Origin: Entomortierella parvispora
Taxonomy: Eukaryota > Mortierellomycota > Mortierellomycetes > Mortierellales > Mortierellaceae
Reading direction: 5' to 3'
DNA: 64,000 nucleotides
Assembly: GCA_963573315.1 (NCBI GenBank)
Contig: OY752150.1
Coordinates: 124,001-188,000 of the forward strand
Shown here one piece after another: positions 26,494 to 37,697 of the stretch; positions within the stretch are counted from its first letter, which is position 1, and the number at the start of each line of letters is the position of its first letter. The position numbers and the translations under genes were made by a program. Under the pieces are notes generated by a model. It worked only from the letters and a program-made list of their open reading frames with translations, searched no databases and was not told the origin of the DNA.

Positions 26494-26652
26494 GACTGGA
26501 GTAGGGATGGGATGGAGAGGAGAAGGTGGATGGAATGACAAAGAATGCAGGAGAGAGGAGCAGCCGAGGTGTGGGTTGTGTGGACAGGAGCGGTGTCAGA
26601 TTTCTATCGCCGCGCGGTGCTGCGAGGATCACGTGTTGATTTTCGAATTCAA

Positions 26653-26658
26653 TTTATT
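26653..26658 (-). terminator. Candidate polyadenylation signal, ATG7
   Basis: TTTATT on the plus strand reads AATAAA on the sense strand, about 10 bp past the ATG7 stop, so the 3' UTR and the Rheb promoter share 174 bp. Confidence 0.45.
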
Positions 26659-26667
26659 GATGTTTCT

Positions 26668-29446
26668 TTACATATCGTCCTCAGAGTCTTCTTCCCAGTC
26701 CATGTCCAGATCCTCGCTCTCCTCTTTCATCTTGGTAAGGCCAGTGACGTCCTCAAGGTACTTGGCATCCTGGAACACCTTCATCAAAAACCCAAACCCT
26801 TCTTGTTCATATTCAGCGAGGACTGCATCGGAGCAGGCAGTGCAGCGGTCATACGCCTGCCCAGAGATGAGCAGGTTCTTGAAGCGGGAGAGGAATCCGC
26901 GGATCTGGTGAGGTAGGAGTCCGAGAGCAGATCCAAATACTTCTTGCGCCCTCTCATCGTCGTTATCCGCTTTGTCGGCTGGCGCCCTTACTCTATGAAT
27001 TGTGTCAAGACAAAGTTAATTTTTGCTCATCCAAAGAATCCAATGCTTGCGTAATCTTGAGAGAGCAGTGATCCATACCCTTCAGGATGGTGCAATAAAG
27101 ACACCATCATCTCGACGGCCATTGCACTCGCAATAGCAGAAAGACCAGGCCTCGTCACTGTGCACTGCTGATCCAAAGTACGATCCGACAAGGACTGTAG
27201 GAAAACAGCAATAAAAAGTCATTATTTGTTCAACAGTACGGTAAATAGAATTACTTGATTTCAAATCGACTTACGTCTGTAGGAGCAACAATGTCGTTAC
27301 AGAAATAACATCCCAGGCCTGTGGAACTATGGCTTTCGTGATACTCGCGATCTTGACCAACGCCATGTCTCATAACTAGGAATGTGTCAAATCCCAATGC
27401 TGCGTTGATTACGATCTAAAAGACACGGTCATTAGTTGCAGCTTCTTCCAACAGCGTACAGGAATAATGATACTCGCTTGTAGAATACCTTCTGCATCTT
27501 TGCACCAAGCAGTGTTGGTAACCATCGACTTTCTCGGCTGTCCATTAGGAGGAAAATTGCATCGTGCTCTCTGAAGAGTTCTTCCAACTTGGCAACATCC
27601 CGCTGTGCACCTTCAACGCCATGATCACTGACGGGATGGCCAGGCATTGGAATTGACATGGCATATCCTACTGCGTTCTAATAGTTTTCGAGGTCGAATT
27701 ACCGTTAGAATTCAATGGCAAGGAATACTTTTTCCAAGTCAAGTTCCTTACCACTCCCGGATATACTTTTCGCAGACTGGCCGCAGCTGTTTCCGCCTTA
27801 TCCTTGCCTCCCTCCAGACAGTCCTCAAACTCGAATAGTGGCTGACGGACAGGGTTTGAGAAAGAGACCTTGGCATTGTCAACAAAAGTGATGTTGCGGA
27901 CGCCCCATCCAAGCAATGAACGCGCAACATAGCAGCCAAGTGTTCCGGCTCCGAGAAGCAAGCATCGAGTCTCTTGGATCTTTTCCAGCTGAAGATCCGG
28001 CAGCAATCGCCATCGCATGAGTTTCAGGTTCAGATCTACTGCGGTGTCGGCCAAACGCGTGGGATCCATCAAGGGAGCCAAATCGGCAAGTCGTGGACCC
28101 AGTTTACCTTGAGCATTCTTCTCCCATCCGACAGCCTTTGGACACTCTAAGAAGCAACAAAGCAGCTGTCAGCAGCTGATACTATTAACTGCATCTCGGG
28201 CGACAGCTTCTTACCTGTCACAGGCACATATGAGGACAATTGTGCAGTCAAAAATTTACTCGCTCCAATGTCGTGCTTTCCAGGGATTTCGCGAAAACAA
28301 AGAACACGGACTTTGGTCACTTTCCATTGATGTTGAATCAACGCCAACAGGTTGCGAAGGGGCCATCCTGGGTTGTTGTCCAGAGATGAAGGGTCCGCGA
28401 ATCCGACCGTGATCTAAATTGAGCTCAAGCGCGTTAAAACATGTAGATTTGATGGGTGAGATTGGTGTGCAATGTGTAGCATACCTGGTCCTCCGTGGTT
28501 CCAGCTGTAAACGCGTCCCAGTCTTGTATGCGCGCAATACTAACTTGTCCCAGGATCTCTTTGATGAGGAAGAATCCTGCTTGGCTGGAGGAATAGGTCT
28601 GTCTGTACTGATCGACCTGAACACGAAGTTGCTCGATCGATTCTGGAGACCAAACATCTCCAATATCTTGCATGGTATCTGTGGTCCATGCCGGATCAGA
28701 CAGTAGAGCTGGGAATGCGAACCAATAGAAAAATTTGAACTTTTTCAAATCCGCAAAAGTAAGCAACAGGAACTTGTTCAACAGCGCTGGGTCCTGAATC
28801 GCAGCACCGGATGTGATATCTTGCCAGATCTAAGAGAGCACGCATACGTGATGAGTTATGGCGTGTAGCTAGCATGCGTAGGTATGACTCTGACAGCAAA
28901 GAGCATTACCTGGTCCACCACCAATTTGAACAGCGCAGTCTTATCAAGAGCTTTAAAGTCCTCTATCGTGTTGGTGTTCTTGACGACGCCTGGAGCTGGA
29001 AACGAGAAGGCAGGGATCCTACGCGTGTTTGTGAGTAGCCGACGGTCAGCAGGGAAGAGGAGTATGGGCGTGACCAGTTCGTCTGCGCTAGGGTAACAGC
29101 TGCGGATGAAATATGAGATGAAGGAGGCATCCTACCTGTTCAGAGTATTGTGGTCAACATGAAGTGACTCTGGAAAGGCACCGGTGCCTAGGCAAAGGCG
29201 GGCAGGCATGGCTACGGACGTGTCCTTGCCCGGGACGCGTACCTGATGGCCTGTGGCGTAGTAACCGAGGATACTCTTGGGTGAGTCGTCAAGCTTGAAA
29301 ACATCCATCTTGCGCTGAGTTAGAATCTGCCAGAAGGAAGCCTCAACGGCCGAGGCCCATGGGTGGAACTGAAGTAGCATTGGTATGTTCAGGGCTGGAA
29401 ATGTCGAAGGCAAGGGGAATGTTGGAGCAGAAAGAGAAGAGGACAT
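26668..29446 (-). CDS. ATG7: Autophagy E1-like enzyme ATG7
   Basis: Ubiquitin-activating-like enzyme that activates ATG8 and ATG12 for autophagy. Nine exons: 29446-29136, 29087-28910, 28829-28485, 28413-28215, 28146-27752, 27677-27489, 27415-27275, 27194-27079 and 26992-26668, about 732 residues. The N-terminal ATG7 domain binds ATG3/ATG10 in this family (for example [19 protein letters not shown]). The adenylation domain shows [38 protein letters not shown], and [12 protein letters not shown]. The catalytic cysteine is in [10 protein letters not shown]. The acidic C-terminal tail ends [10 protein letters not shown], as expected for the ATG8-recruiting tail. The start codon is 137 bp from the divergent RS-protein start. 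Family certain. Confidence 0.96.
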
Positions 29447-29583
29447 GCAGGTGCATGCCCACGCTTTTTGGGCTCCGTTTGGTCGACTTCAGTTTCGGTC
29501 TCTTGACAGTCACGTGTCCCTTTCTTTGGTTTCTTCTGTTGTTCATCTCCGAGTTCAACCCTCCTTCTTCAACACAGGCAACC
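29447..29583. promoter_or_regulatory. Bidirectional promoter, ATG7 / RS-rich protein
   Basis: Only 137 bp separate the two divergent start codons, so the core promoters must overlap. No TATA box is obvious. This is seen directly from the gene models; co-regulation is inference. Confidence 0.7.
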
Positions 29584-30615
29584 ATGGGCGAATCAGGCAA
29601 GGACAGAGGCGACCGTAGACGGGACGACAGCGATCGACCCAGGGACAGAGGCGGTAACAGACATCGCAGGGACTCGCGCTCTCGATCTCCTGGTATGTGT
29701 GCTACACATGGGCACATCTCTTAATTCCCATGCTTGTCTGGTCGGCGAGCCTTGAACTGACCTGTGTCTCTTTATCTCTTCCCACCTGCGGATTTTTTAT
29801 TCAATTGGACTCACCGCCGAATGTGTCGCCATGAATTGGAACTCAAATGGATAACCATATACATCACAACCGTTCCCTCCATCCTACGCTGAGGACAATT
29901 TTCTTTAATTTGGATACCTCAACTTGATTTGGTAACATAAACACCAAAACAGACCATCGTAGGCGTCATCGATCACACTCCAAAGATCACAAAGATGACA
30001 AGGAGAGGGACAGGAGAAGGCCATCAGATTCTCGTCGTCGTTCATCAAAATCTAGATCTCGATCTCGATCCCGTTCAAAATCGCCTTCTAAATCCGAGTC
30101 AAGCCGGAGCCACCATCGCCGGCACCACCGCAGGGATGAATCCAGAGACCGTGACAGTAGTCGACGCTCTCGATCCAAGGAGAGATCCTCTCATCGTCGT
30201 CATCGAAGCAGCAGTCCAAGACGGACTCGCTCCGTAAGCAGTGACTCTGGCAGTGGGAGTGATAGTGATTCCGACCGCTCAAGAGGCCGCAGACATCGCA
30301 AAAGCAGAGAACATTCTCGCTCTACATCCCGATCTCGATCTAAAAAGTCAAAGAGCAAGAAGCACCGTCGTAGATCATCGTCCTCGGAGGATTCTGATAA
30401 CCCCCGCAGTGCAATTACTGGAAAGAAGGTATGGATTGGAGATCTTGAATACTGCTTGATGCACTTTCGAAACGAAAAAACAGGACTAACGTCTTTCATA
30501 TCTTCCTTTTTTGTTTCTCTAGTTGAAGCTCAAGGTGGCAAAATCAAGCAACGACAAGAAGCGCGAGAAGAACAGAGGAAATTTGCTCGAATTTTTGAAC
30601 GCCTCTTACGATTAG
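29584..30615 (+). CDS. Arginine/serine-rich nuclear protein, splicing-related
   Basis: Exons 29584-29692, 29953-30428 and 30523-30615 give about 225 residues. Almost the whole protein is RS, RD and SR dipeptides (for example SRSRSRSKSPSKSESS), which in eukaryotes are substrates of SR-protein kinases and mark pre-mRNA splicing or mRNA-export factors. No RRM, zinc finger or PWI domain is visible. The C-terminus, KKLKLKVAKSS then NRGNLLEFLNASYD, is non-repetitive and looks conserved; it is the best handle for family assignment, but I could not name it. A Kozak-like ACCATGG surrounds the start. AATAAA at 30647 is the probable poly(A) signal. Confidence 0.75.
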
Positions 30616-30646
30616 TGTCGACAACATGTTGATGGAGACGCATGGA

Positions 30647-30652
30647 AATAAA
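30647..30652 (+). terminator. Candidate polyadenylation signal, RS-rich protein
   Basis: AATAAA 32 bp past the stop, overlapping the 3' end of the convergent HAD gene (stop at 30674). Confidence 0.5.
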
Positions 30653-30673
30653 GGGCTACTTATATTTTTGATT

Positions 30674-31717
30674 CTACAATTTGGGCGCCGCAGTTAGCTT
30701 GATACCATTTCCGAGAACCTGCTCCAACTCTTTGATTGCCTTCTCTGGCTTCCCTAATTCAACTCGAATTGTCTTGTAACCAACATCCTGGGCCGATTTT
30801 AAATTGGCACCAATGTCATCCAAAAACACGACCTGTGAGGGCTCTACGCCAACAATTTCGCATGCCTTTTTGTAGATAGCTGGGTCTGGCTTTCGCAACC
30901 CCAGAATTGCAGACTCGATATAATGATGGAAGAGGGTCTTCAACTGATCTTGGCCCATGACCAATGGCCCCTGGGAAGGACTTGATGATGTCAAGGTAGA
31001 AGAGGTCGCAACTGAACCAGCTGTGACCTCTAGGATTTGCTCCTGTTCCAGTCTTCCGCGTTCGTCTGAAGGATAGTTGAAGTTGTTCGTCAATGCTGCC
31101 ACGATATATCCGGCATCCGCCAGCAGTGCGATGGCTTGAATCATACTCTGATTCACAATTGCTGCCTTTCCCATCATCTGATGGAACAATTCTCGTCCGT
31201 TGACTGTTGGGGCTTTGAACGAGGCTTGATTGAACGCTGCGCCAAGTCAACGGGGTCCATTATTAGGAAAGAAGAAAACAGTGCATGCCTCCACAGTAAA
31301 TACCGTAGTCTCACCTCTCCCTCGCATTTGGGCGTATTTTGAGTAGGCGGCCACGTTTAATGGGTCCGACAACTGGTCCGAGAAGGCGTTATAGAACTCC
31401 CAGAGATCAATCTCTCCGCGCTCCAGTCTTTGGAAGGCGCCTTTTGGTCCTGACCGTGAGCTGTGTTAAGAGAGCGGATATATATCATTCGGTTAGAAGG
31501 CAGATACTACTTGCTTTTTCTGTTTCCTGTGGGAGAGATCAGCCTAGGATCCGTCTTACATGGCCACGTTCAAATAATTGGGCGGTAAGTTGTGTTCACG
31601 CTCAAAGTCAGCAATGCCTTGGAATGGCGAGCCAACGACGACCCCGCCAATGTCAAAGAACACGGCTTTGTAGAGACCTGGAGGGGTAAGGTCCTTTTTT
31701 GGAATTGCAAAAGACAT
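30674..31717 (-). CDS. HAD-superfamily hydrolase, epoxide-hydrolase-N/ACAD10-like
   Basis: Exons 31717-31560, 31460-31315 and 31236-30674 give about 288 residues. Motif I is FFDIGGVVVGSPF, where the nucleophilic Asp is followed by Ile-Gly rather than the second Asp of classical phosphatases. This pattern is shared with the N-terminal phosphatase domain of soluble epoxide hydrolase and ACAD10/11. ALTNNF is motif II, LGLRKPDPAIYKKACEIVG carries the motif III Lys, and VVFLDDIGANLKSAQDVG is motif IV. A Ser-rich insert (TSSTLTSSSPSQG) sits between motifs II and III. Substrate cannot be predicted. The 3' end converges with the RS-rich gene with only 58 bp between stops. Confidence 0.85.
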
Positions 31718-32129
31718 TGCAAAAGAAGATGGAGAGAACGAAGGAATGAAGAAGAGAAGAGAGAATCAAGTTGTGTGACATGCCCACAAGTCAAGAAAGA
31801 CCCCGAGCCGGCAGTTGTGGACGACCAAACCAAAGAGCTCAAGCTCAAACCCAAAATGGCCGTCGATCGATCAAATCAAAGCACTGAACGCTGCGTCCGT
31901 TGTGTCCGGCTCCAGGGGTAGTGTGCACCATCAATTGTGCACTCCCAGTCTCAGGAACAAACAACGCGGACATGTCTACTGCGTCAATCAAATCAATTGT
32001 CCATTGCGGGGTAGTCGTTTTTTAATATGCAAAAGTGAATGGTAAAATCTGTCATGAACGAGGTAACTAGAACGGAGGAGGATGCAAAGAAGGTAATATA
32101 ACAAACGGAGGAGGAGGAACAGGGTCTTT
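31718..32129. other. Intergenic: HAD promoter and RPF2 3' region
   Basis: No gene seen. Confidence 0.6.
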
Positions 32130-33334
32130 CTATTCCTCGTCGTCGCTTGCATCCACACGCTGCTTCTTCTCCTTGGCCGAATCCTCGTCCTCTGCCGAAC
32201 GCTTCTTCAATCCCTTCATCTTGCGAGTCTGGATCTTGTCGAAATCCTGCTTGCCCAAGTGGATACGGCCCACAGTGTTGTTCATATCGTCCTTGGTGAT
32301 GTTCTTCTTCTTCTTGGGCTTGAGCTCCTTGGGTACCCTGAGGGACTGCTTCCACACATCGGGCTTGGCCTCTGTGATACGTCCAAAAGTCATGTCCATG
32401 CTAGGTCCCATCTCAACCAATTCAATGCGGGGCAACTTGACACCCGACCGCTTCAAGACGATCGTGTATGTGCGCAAATAAACCTTTCCTGGCTTTCCTT
32501 CCGAGGTCATGGGTCCAGCAGTAACCGAAATCACATACTCCAATCCAGCCAAGGCGACCTTGTCAACGGTCTGGCCGTGGTAAAAATCCAGTAGCATGCT
32601 CTTGAGCATGATGTAGTTGGTGTTCTGATCCCACATATCGCCGTTGAACATGAAGCAGGGGCGCATTCCAATGGCGCTCTTGGGGGTCTATTTTTTGAGG
32701 TCCAGGGACAGAAGTTAGTTATCAAAGCTCTGACTCTGCATTGATCAATGAGCCTGCGGGTAGTTTCTAAGGGATTAGTTATACCTTGAAGTCCTTCATG
32801 GGAGCACCGTGCTCGATCGAGACCTCCATCATGTCCAAGAGCTGATGATCAAACATGCGGGCGAAGGTGAGAGTGTGGGGGCGCTTCTTGGAGTGAGTTC
32901 CGATGATAAAGAGCGAAGCATCGTTCTTTTGTGAGAAAAACTGGAGATTGGACTGATCTTCAAAAGGATGGATCTGGTTCTTCTTTGTGAAGTTGACGGC
33001 GTATGGCTTCTTGAGCATGTACTATTTATTGTTGAGTGGCACAGCAGAGACAATAGTTAGCAACTATTGGCTTTAGTTCCAGTAGACTGAGGGTCCAACA
33101 GTCTACCACACTTGACTCTAAAGCATGAAAGGACGAAAGGAAGAAAGGATGCAAAGGAAGGTACATGTGCAGTGCCATTAAACATACAAGGTCAGCGAGG
33201 GCATCGTTGACGACCTGGCTAGTCTGACTTCCACGAATGAAGATGGCGGTCTTGACGTTCTCCTCGGTCTTAGCTTCTCTGTTCTTGAGGACACGCTTCA
33301 CACGGGCATTACGGGGAGTGATGGTGCGCAACAT
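32130..33334 (-). CDS. RPF2: Ribosome biogenesis factor RPF2 (Brix domain)
   Basis: Brix-domain protein that, with RRS1, loads 5S RNP into the pre-60S particle in the nucleolus. Exons 33334-33188, 33021-32785 and 32687-32130 give about 313 residues. Visible are the N-terminus TPRNARVKRVLKNREAK, the Brix core with NQIHPFEDQSNLQFFSQKND, SLFIIGTHSKKRPHTLTFAR and RTYTIVLKRSGVKLPRIEL, and a Lys-rich C-terminal nucleolar tail (KELKPKKKKNITKDDMNNTV) ending in acidic DASDDEE. All fit RPF2 rather than RPF1, BRX1 or PPAN. Family certain. Confidence 0.95.
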
Positions 33335-33818
33335 GGCGGTATATATGGATGGAGGGATGTGATGAGGAAGGGGATCGTCTGTGGATGCACTTTGAGTGGA
33401 TGCCAGCCTCTTTTTTTTCTTTTTTTCGGCCAGTGTTTACTCCAAGAGCGAGGCAGTCACTCGGTCACATGACTGATTTAGTCCAGGAATGCATTTACTC
33501 GAGCTTTTGATTTTAGTCCCGTCCGCCGCGATCTCCGGCGACAGAAGCGTAAAAAAACCTCCCACCCGACGCGGGCTCATTTCACATGTCCAAAGAGTCC
33601 TTCCCTGTGGGCCTTGCTTTGTCCATTGTCCCTTGTCCAGTCCTGTCCTGTCCCGTTCTTCTTCTTCTTTGGCGCAAAGGCGATTAGTCAAGGATTCTCC
33701 ACTTTCCCTCTCCTTTCTCTCTCTTCTTTCCTTCCCCCTGCCCTCTCCCCTCGTCTTTCTTGTCGCGTGCATTCCTCCTCCTCCTGGCCTCCATCAAATC
33801 CCCTCTCTCCACCGCTGA
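33335..33818. promoter_or_regulatory. Divergent promoter region, RPF2 / HVA22-like gene
   Basis: A 484-bp head-to-head spacer with a T-rich stretch near 33412 and a CT-rich tract (33655-33800) leading into the HVA22-like start. No gene is seen. Confidence 0.5.
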
Positions 33819-35594
33819 ATGGCATCCTTCCCCCGTGCCAAGGTGGACTCGTCCACGCAGACCGACCCGCCGCTGCCCTTCACGGCTCTGCTGGACCGCA
33901 CCCTGGACCGGGTCGAGGCCACCGTTCCGCTGAATCTGTCCTCCATCACCTTCTACATTCGTCGCCATCATCTCTCACGGATAGAGCAACTCGAAAGCCT
34001 CCTCTCCCAAAACTTCTTCTTCAAGGCCATCCTCTTTCGTATCGGCCTCAAACCCCAGCACGTCTTCTCGTTCCTCTGTCTCCTGACCCTCTACGGCTGC
34101 CGACAGCTCTACAGAAGGAGTGTCTATCTCACCACTAACCTCTGTGCCGTCGCATATCCGGCTTACTGCTCCATCAAGACCATCAACAGCGAGCCGATCG
34201 CACCACCAAGAGAGTTGGGCCTTGAACCGACCGAGTATGGGCCCTTGCACCATCGTCACCGTCGGAGCAGCAGTGTCTACGGAGACTTTGATATGGGTGG
34301 TAGGCGAAGCAGGAGCCAGAGTCGTCATCGACGATCGTCGCGTCACCTAAACCGGATAAGCAACCACCAGAGTACAGACGATTTGATACAGAGTGGTTCT
34401 TATAGTAGCAGCCAGGAGGATTACGACAGCCGACGATCCGTGTCTTCGTGGGGTCGACCCTCCGAATATTCCAATTACTCTGAAGACAACCTCACAACAA
34501 CTAGCGGCTCCATTTTATCCTTGACGGTAGAGGAGAGAATGAAACAGCGGATGCGACGCAAATGGGCCTTGTTCTCACAAACGCGCAAGGAAATAGCCAC
34601 GCGACAATGGCTAGCGTACTGGAGCATCTACGGGACCGTTCAGGTTGTGGACACTTGGTCCTCTTTCTTGTTGGACTGGATCCCAGGCTACAACCTGGGT
34701 AAGCTATTGTTTCTCTGGTGGGCTCAGCGTCGGGGAGCGACCTTGATCTTTGATTACTTCCAGCCGCTGATTCAGGCCAAATCCAAGGATGGTCGCGAAG
34801 TCGCCCGGAAGCAAAGTAACCACAGTCTAAAATCGGAAATGTCACATCACAGCCGGGGTGGTGGAAGCGGCGGTGGATCTGGGTCGAGACCGGTCAGTCT
34901 TCAGATGTTGCCCTCGACTTTGGCTCAGCAGCAACAGCAACAGCACCAACAGTATCAACAGCAACAACCTCAGTACCAGCAGCAGCAGTTTGAGCAACAG
35001 TTTTACGCCAAGGGCGGTTCGAGAAGGGATACAGCAACCTTTCGTGATCTGAACCAGGGTCGCTTGCGCAGAGACACGTATGAGGATGATGAGGACGATG
35101 AGGACGATGACGAAGATTTTTTAGAGCATCAACGTCTGCAACAACAGCAGCAGCTTCAGCACAAGCACTTGCAACACCCACAGCTTCACAACCATCTCGC
35201 CTCGCCACAGCACCAACCTCTGGACTTGCATCGCGAGCTGATGTCGAGCTCACCTCATGATTCCGGTGCCTTCGCAGAGGCAGCTCTTTTTGAGTCGGCC
35301 GAGAGTGTTTGGAGCGCGCCACCCCTTTCATCTACTTTGCCGGCGGCGGTTGAGGAGATCCGCATGGGAGGAGCTGCTTTTGCATCCGATTCTGGACGAC
35401 TCCATAGCAACAACGCCACCCCTACTCCCATGTCTGTTCAGGAACAGTACCTGCTTCGTCAGAAACTTCAGCAACAGCAAAAGGTTCAAAGCTTGCCATT
35501 GACTCAGGAGGCCCTCCATCCCTATGCGGCGGCATCCACCATGCACTGGAACCCTTCCAGCACTGCTGCCGAAGGCGCTGCTGAAGACATATAA
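33819..35594 (+). CDS. TB2/DP1/HVA22 (REEP/Yop1) family protein with large insert
   Basis: Single exon, 591 residues. Family members are ER-shaping hairpin membrane proteins. The first half of the domain, with hydrophobic HVFSFLCLLTLYGC and the signature YPAYCSIKTINSE, is at about residues 80-125. The second half, RQWLAYWSIYGTVQVVDTW, WIPGYNLGKLLFLWWAQRRG and IFDYFQPLIQ, is at about 262-319. About 135 residues rich in Arg and Ser (HHRHRRSSSVYG, RRSRSQSRHRRSS) lie between them, where Yop1-type proteins have roughly ten. The C-terminal 270 residues are disordered, with poly-Q, an acidic run (DDEDDEDDDEDF) and His/Gln repeats. The frame is open throughout without introns. Family call strong; function in tubular ER is inferred. 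Confidence 0.88.
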   Translation: MASFPRAKVDSSTQTDPPLPFTALLDRTLDRVEATVPLNLSSITFYIRRHHLSRIEQLESLLSQNFFFKAILFRIGLKPQHVFSFLCLLTLYGCRQLYRRSVYLTTNLCAVAYPAYCSIKTINSEPIAPPRELGLEPTEYGPLHHRHRRSSSVYGDFDMGGRRSRSQSRHRRSSRHLNRISNHQSTDDLIQSGSYSSSQEDYDSRRSVSSWGRPSEYSNYSEDNLTTTSGSILSLTVEERMKQRMRRKWALFSQTRKEIATRQWLAYWSIYGTVQVVDTWSSFLLDWIPGYNLGKLLFLWWAQRRGATLIFDYFQPLIQAKSKDGREVARKQSNHSLKSEMSHHSRGGGSGGGSGSRPVSLQMLPSTLAQQQQQQHQQYQQQQPQYQQQQFEQQFYAKGGSRRDTATFRDLNQGRLRRDTYEDDEDDEDDDEDFLEHQRLQQQQQLQHKHLQHPQLHNHLASPQHQPLDLHRELMSSSPHDSGAFAEAALFESAESVWSAPPLSSTLPAAVEEIRMGGAAFASDSGRLHSNNATPTPMSVQEQYLLRQKLQQQQKVQSLPLTQEALHPYAAASTMHWNPSSTAAEGAAEDI

Positions 35595-35705
35595 AGAGAC
35601 CGATCTTCTTTCTTTCGATACCACTGCCGACCACTTGTAGCAACTTTCTCCAACATTGTACATTTTTGACCGCTTCTGTCCTCTATTCATTACGACGAGG
35701 ACTTT

Positions 35706-35711
35706 AATAAA
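35706..35711 (+). terminator. Candidate polyadenylation signal, HVA22-like gene
   Basis: AATAAA 112 bp past the stop, in the convergent spacer before the DUF3128 gene. Confidence 0.5.
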
Positions 35712-35809
35712 AAGACCTCAATTAACCAAGCGAATGAGTTTATGGTGTTTGGATCATGTTGTATTATTGCTTGTAGGTTGGCTCAATGGCCATGGACATC
35801 TGCTACAAT

Positions 35810-36681
35810 TTATCCTTGTCTCCACAGATTAACCAGATCTTCCGGTGGATGTCTACAAAAACAGGCAGGAGATGAAGACATATAAGTTTAGCAGGGCATA
35901 GATCACAGAGCCGTCCCTTCTCTCTCTTTCTTTTCCTCCTGTCCTCCACAGCCCTAAAACAGAATCCATCTGGTTTTTCTTACGTTCGCTTGGTCCAGAC
36001 ATCTTCCGAGTTGGGCTGACCGGCCTTTTTGGCCTTAATTTCCGCATCATGTTTCTGGATCATGACTTGCGCCACCTGCAAGGATTTGGTCTTGAGACTC
36101 AAACAAAACTTCAAGTGGTCGTATTTGTCGGCACAATCCCTGAACGTTCCAAAACGGTAATAGTTGCGAATGTTGGATCCCAGGGCTAGAAACAAGGAAA
36201 AAAAACCCAAATGTCAATTCTCCAGTCATCCGCGGTGTTCAAGCCAGGAAAGGAGGAACTTGATTCTTCCTTCCTTTCTCCTGCTCATCCTTCTTTTCCT
36301 CTCCGTCGTTGATCTTGTTTTCTTACAGGAACAAGCAGCCAAGTGGTTCATGGCATCGCCAACCTTGAAACGAGCATAGATATCTTCATCTTCTTCGTAT
36401 TCCTTGAAATGGAGAGCCTCTGGTGATTCTCCATTGTATCCATAGTACTGTGTTGCCGACGCTGGGACGGGTGTCTGGGGGCGCGGTGTTGTTGGTTCGG
36501 AATCTGGCTGTGTTTTACGATCATCTTGGCTACTGCTGCTGCCGCTGCTGCTGCCGCTGCTCTCTGGTGTTTGCTGTTGACTGCTTGGTACGTGAGTTGT
36601 GTGCTGATCAGCCCTGACTGAATCTTTCTGCTGGACTGCCTCGGGGGCAGCATTTGCGGATGAACGAGAGAACCAGCCCAT
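35810..36681 (-). CDS. DUF3128 / Emi1-like small protein
   Basis: Exons 36681-36327, 36185-35984 and 35852-35810 give 199 residues. The N-terminal half is low-complexity (Ser/Gly run, Pro/Thr-rich). The conserved part, CSSLGSNIRNYYRFGTFRDC followed by YDHLKFCLSLKTK, has the Cys-aromatic pattern of DUF3128; the yeast member EMI1 is needed for early meiotic gene induction and mitochondrial DNA maintenance. A short last exon adds HPPEDLVNLWRQG. The third exon rests on splice-site quality alone. The start MGWFSRSS has a Gly at position 2 followed by basic/aromatic residues, so N-myristoylation is possible but unproven. Confidence 0.75.
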
Positions 36682-37472
36682 AATGTCGTTTCGAATTGAT
36701 CTTTTGTGATGCGGTAGTGGTGTCGAAGGATGTCAATGGACGGGAAAACGATCTGAAGGTTCTGTCCCTCGCCCGAAACGGAAATCGAGAGCTGTCAGAT
36801 ATGGGGAATAAATTATACAATATTGAATAAAATTACCCACGAATTTTTTTTGCCTCATGGGTGTCATGGGCGAAGTCCTTTGTTGGCGCGAGCTGAGTTT
36901 TGAATACTTGAACAATGGTGCGTTGCTGATGTTGTTCATTGACAAAGCAGAGCAAAAGTCTCCATTGGCAGCCACCCATGGTTCATTGTAATATCAAAAG
37001 TTCTATTTATTGGCTTGTTCTTGTCTATCTAGCGGTCTGCTCTCAGTCAACCCCGTCCTCCAAAGAAAACCAAGTTGTGCAGGGTGCGCCAACGAGCAGG
37101 CGGCAGACCATCGCATCCCAAAAAATTTAGTGACATCCGCCATCGCCAAGAGACAGGGTCTCCTGGGGTTCACGAGACTCCTTCCGGATCTTACCCGTAT
37201 CCTCAGAGACCTCGCCCGACAACGGTGCCACCACTCTATCCCCCTAGGTCAATAAAGGATACGGCAAACAAGTTCACCGTCTTGTCCTTCAAGCAATAGG
37301 TCAGTGCAATCATCGGCCACGGAAAGGAGAGCTCATAGCCTTTTAAAGGTGAACTGTGCTCCCTGGTAAAGGGTTGGAATGAGATCTATGGGCCTCACGA
37401 GCGGCATCGACAAGTCGAAAGCAGACTACGTTGGCCCATGTGGGGTGACCCCAAACTTCTTTACCACCCTAG

Positions 37473-37697
37473 CTGTTTGTACGAGAATTAAAGAACTCAG
37501 ATCTCGCCGACGACTGGACCCTTCCCTCATACAAACCTGATCAAAACTGTTTGATGACCTTGAACAACCCCTCAGGCCTGAAGAGGGTTCTCGAAAAAGC
37601 AGTTGAGCGAACCAAGCATCAGTCGGCTTTCCTATCTGGAGATGAGAAGTTCATCCTCAAAAAAGGACAAATCTCTTTAAAACTCGCACCCTGGTAA
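37473..37697 (+). pseudogene. Orphan coding-like exon, probable gene relic
   Basis: A pyrimidine-rich acceptor (CCACCCTAG) is followed by 75 codons of balanced, protein-like composition (LKNSDLADDWTLPSYK, SGLKRVLEKAVERTKHQ, DEKFILKKGQISLKLAPW) ending in TAA. It has no in-frame start and no convincing upstream exon: the open stretch from ATG 37379 is in another frame, and joining the two would need a 28-bp intron. I do not recognise the sequence. A relic of a gene or repeat is the likeliest reading; chance is possible. Confidence 0.35.
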
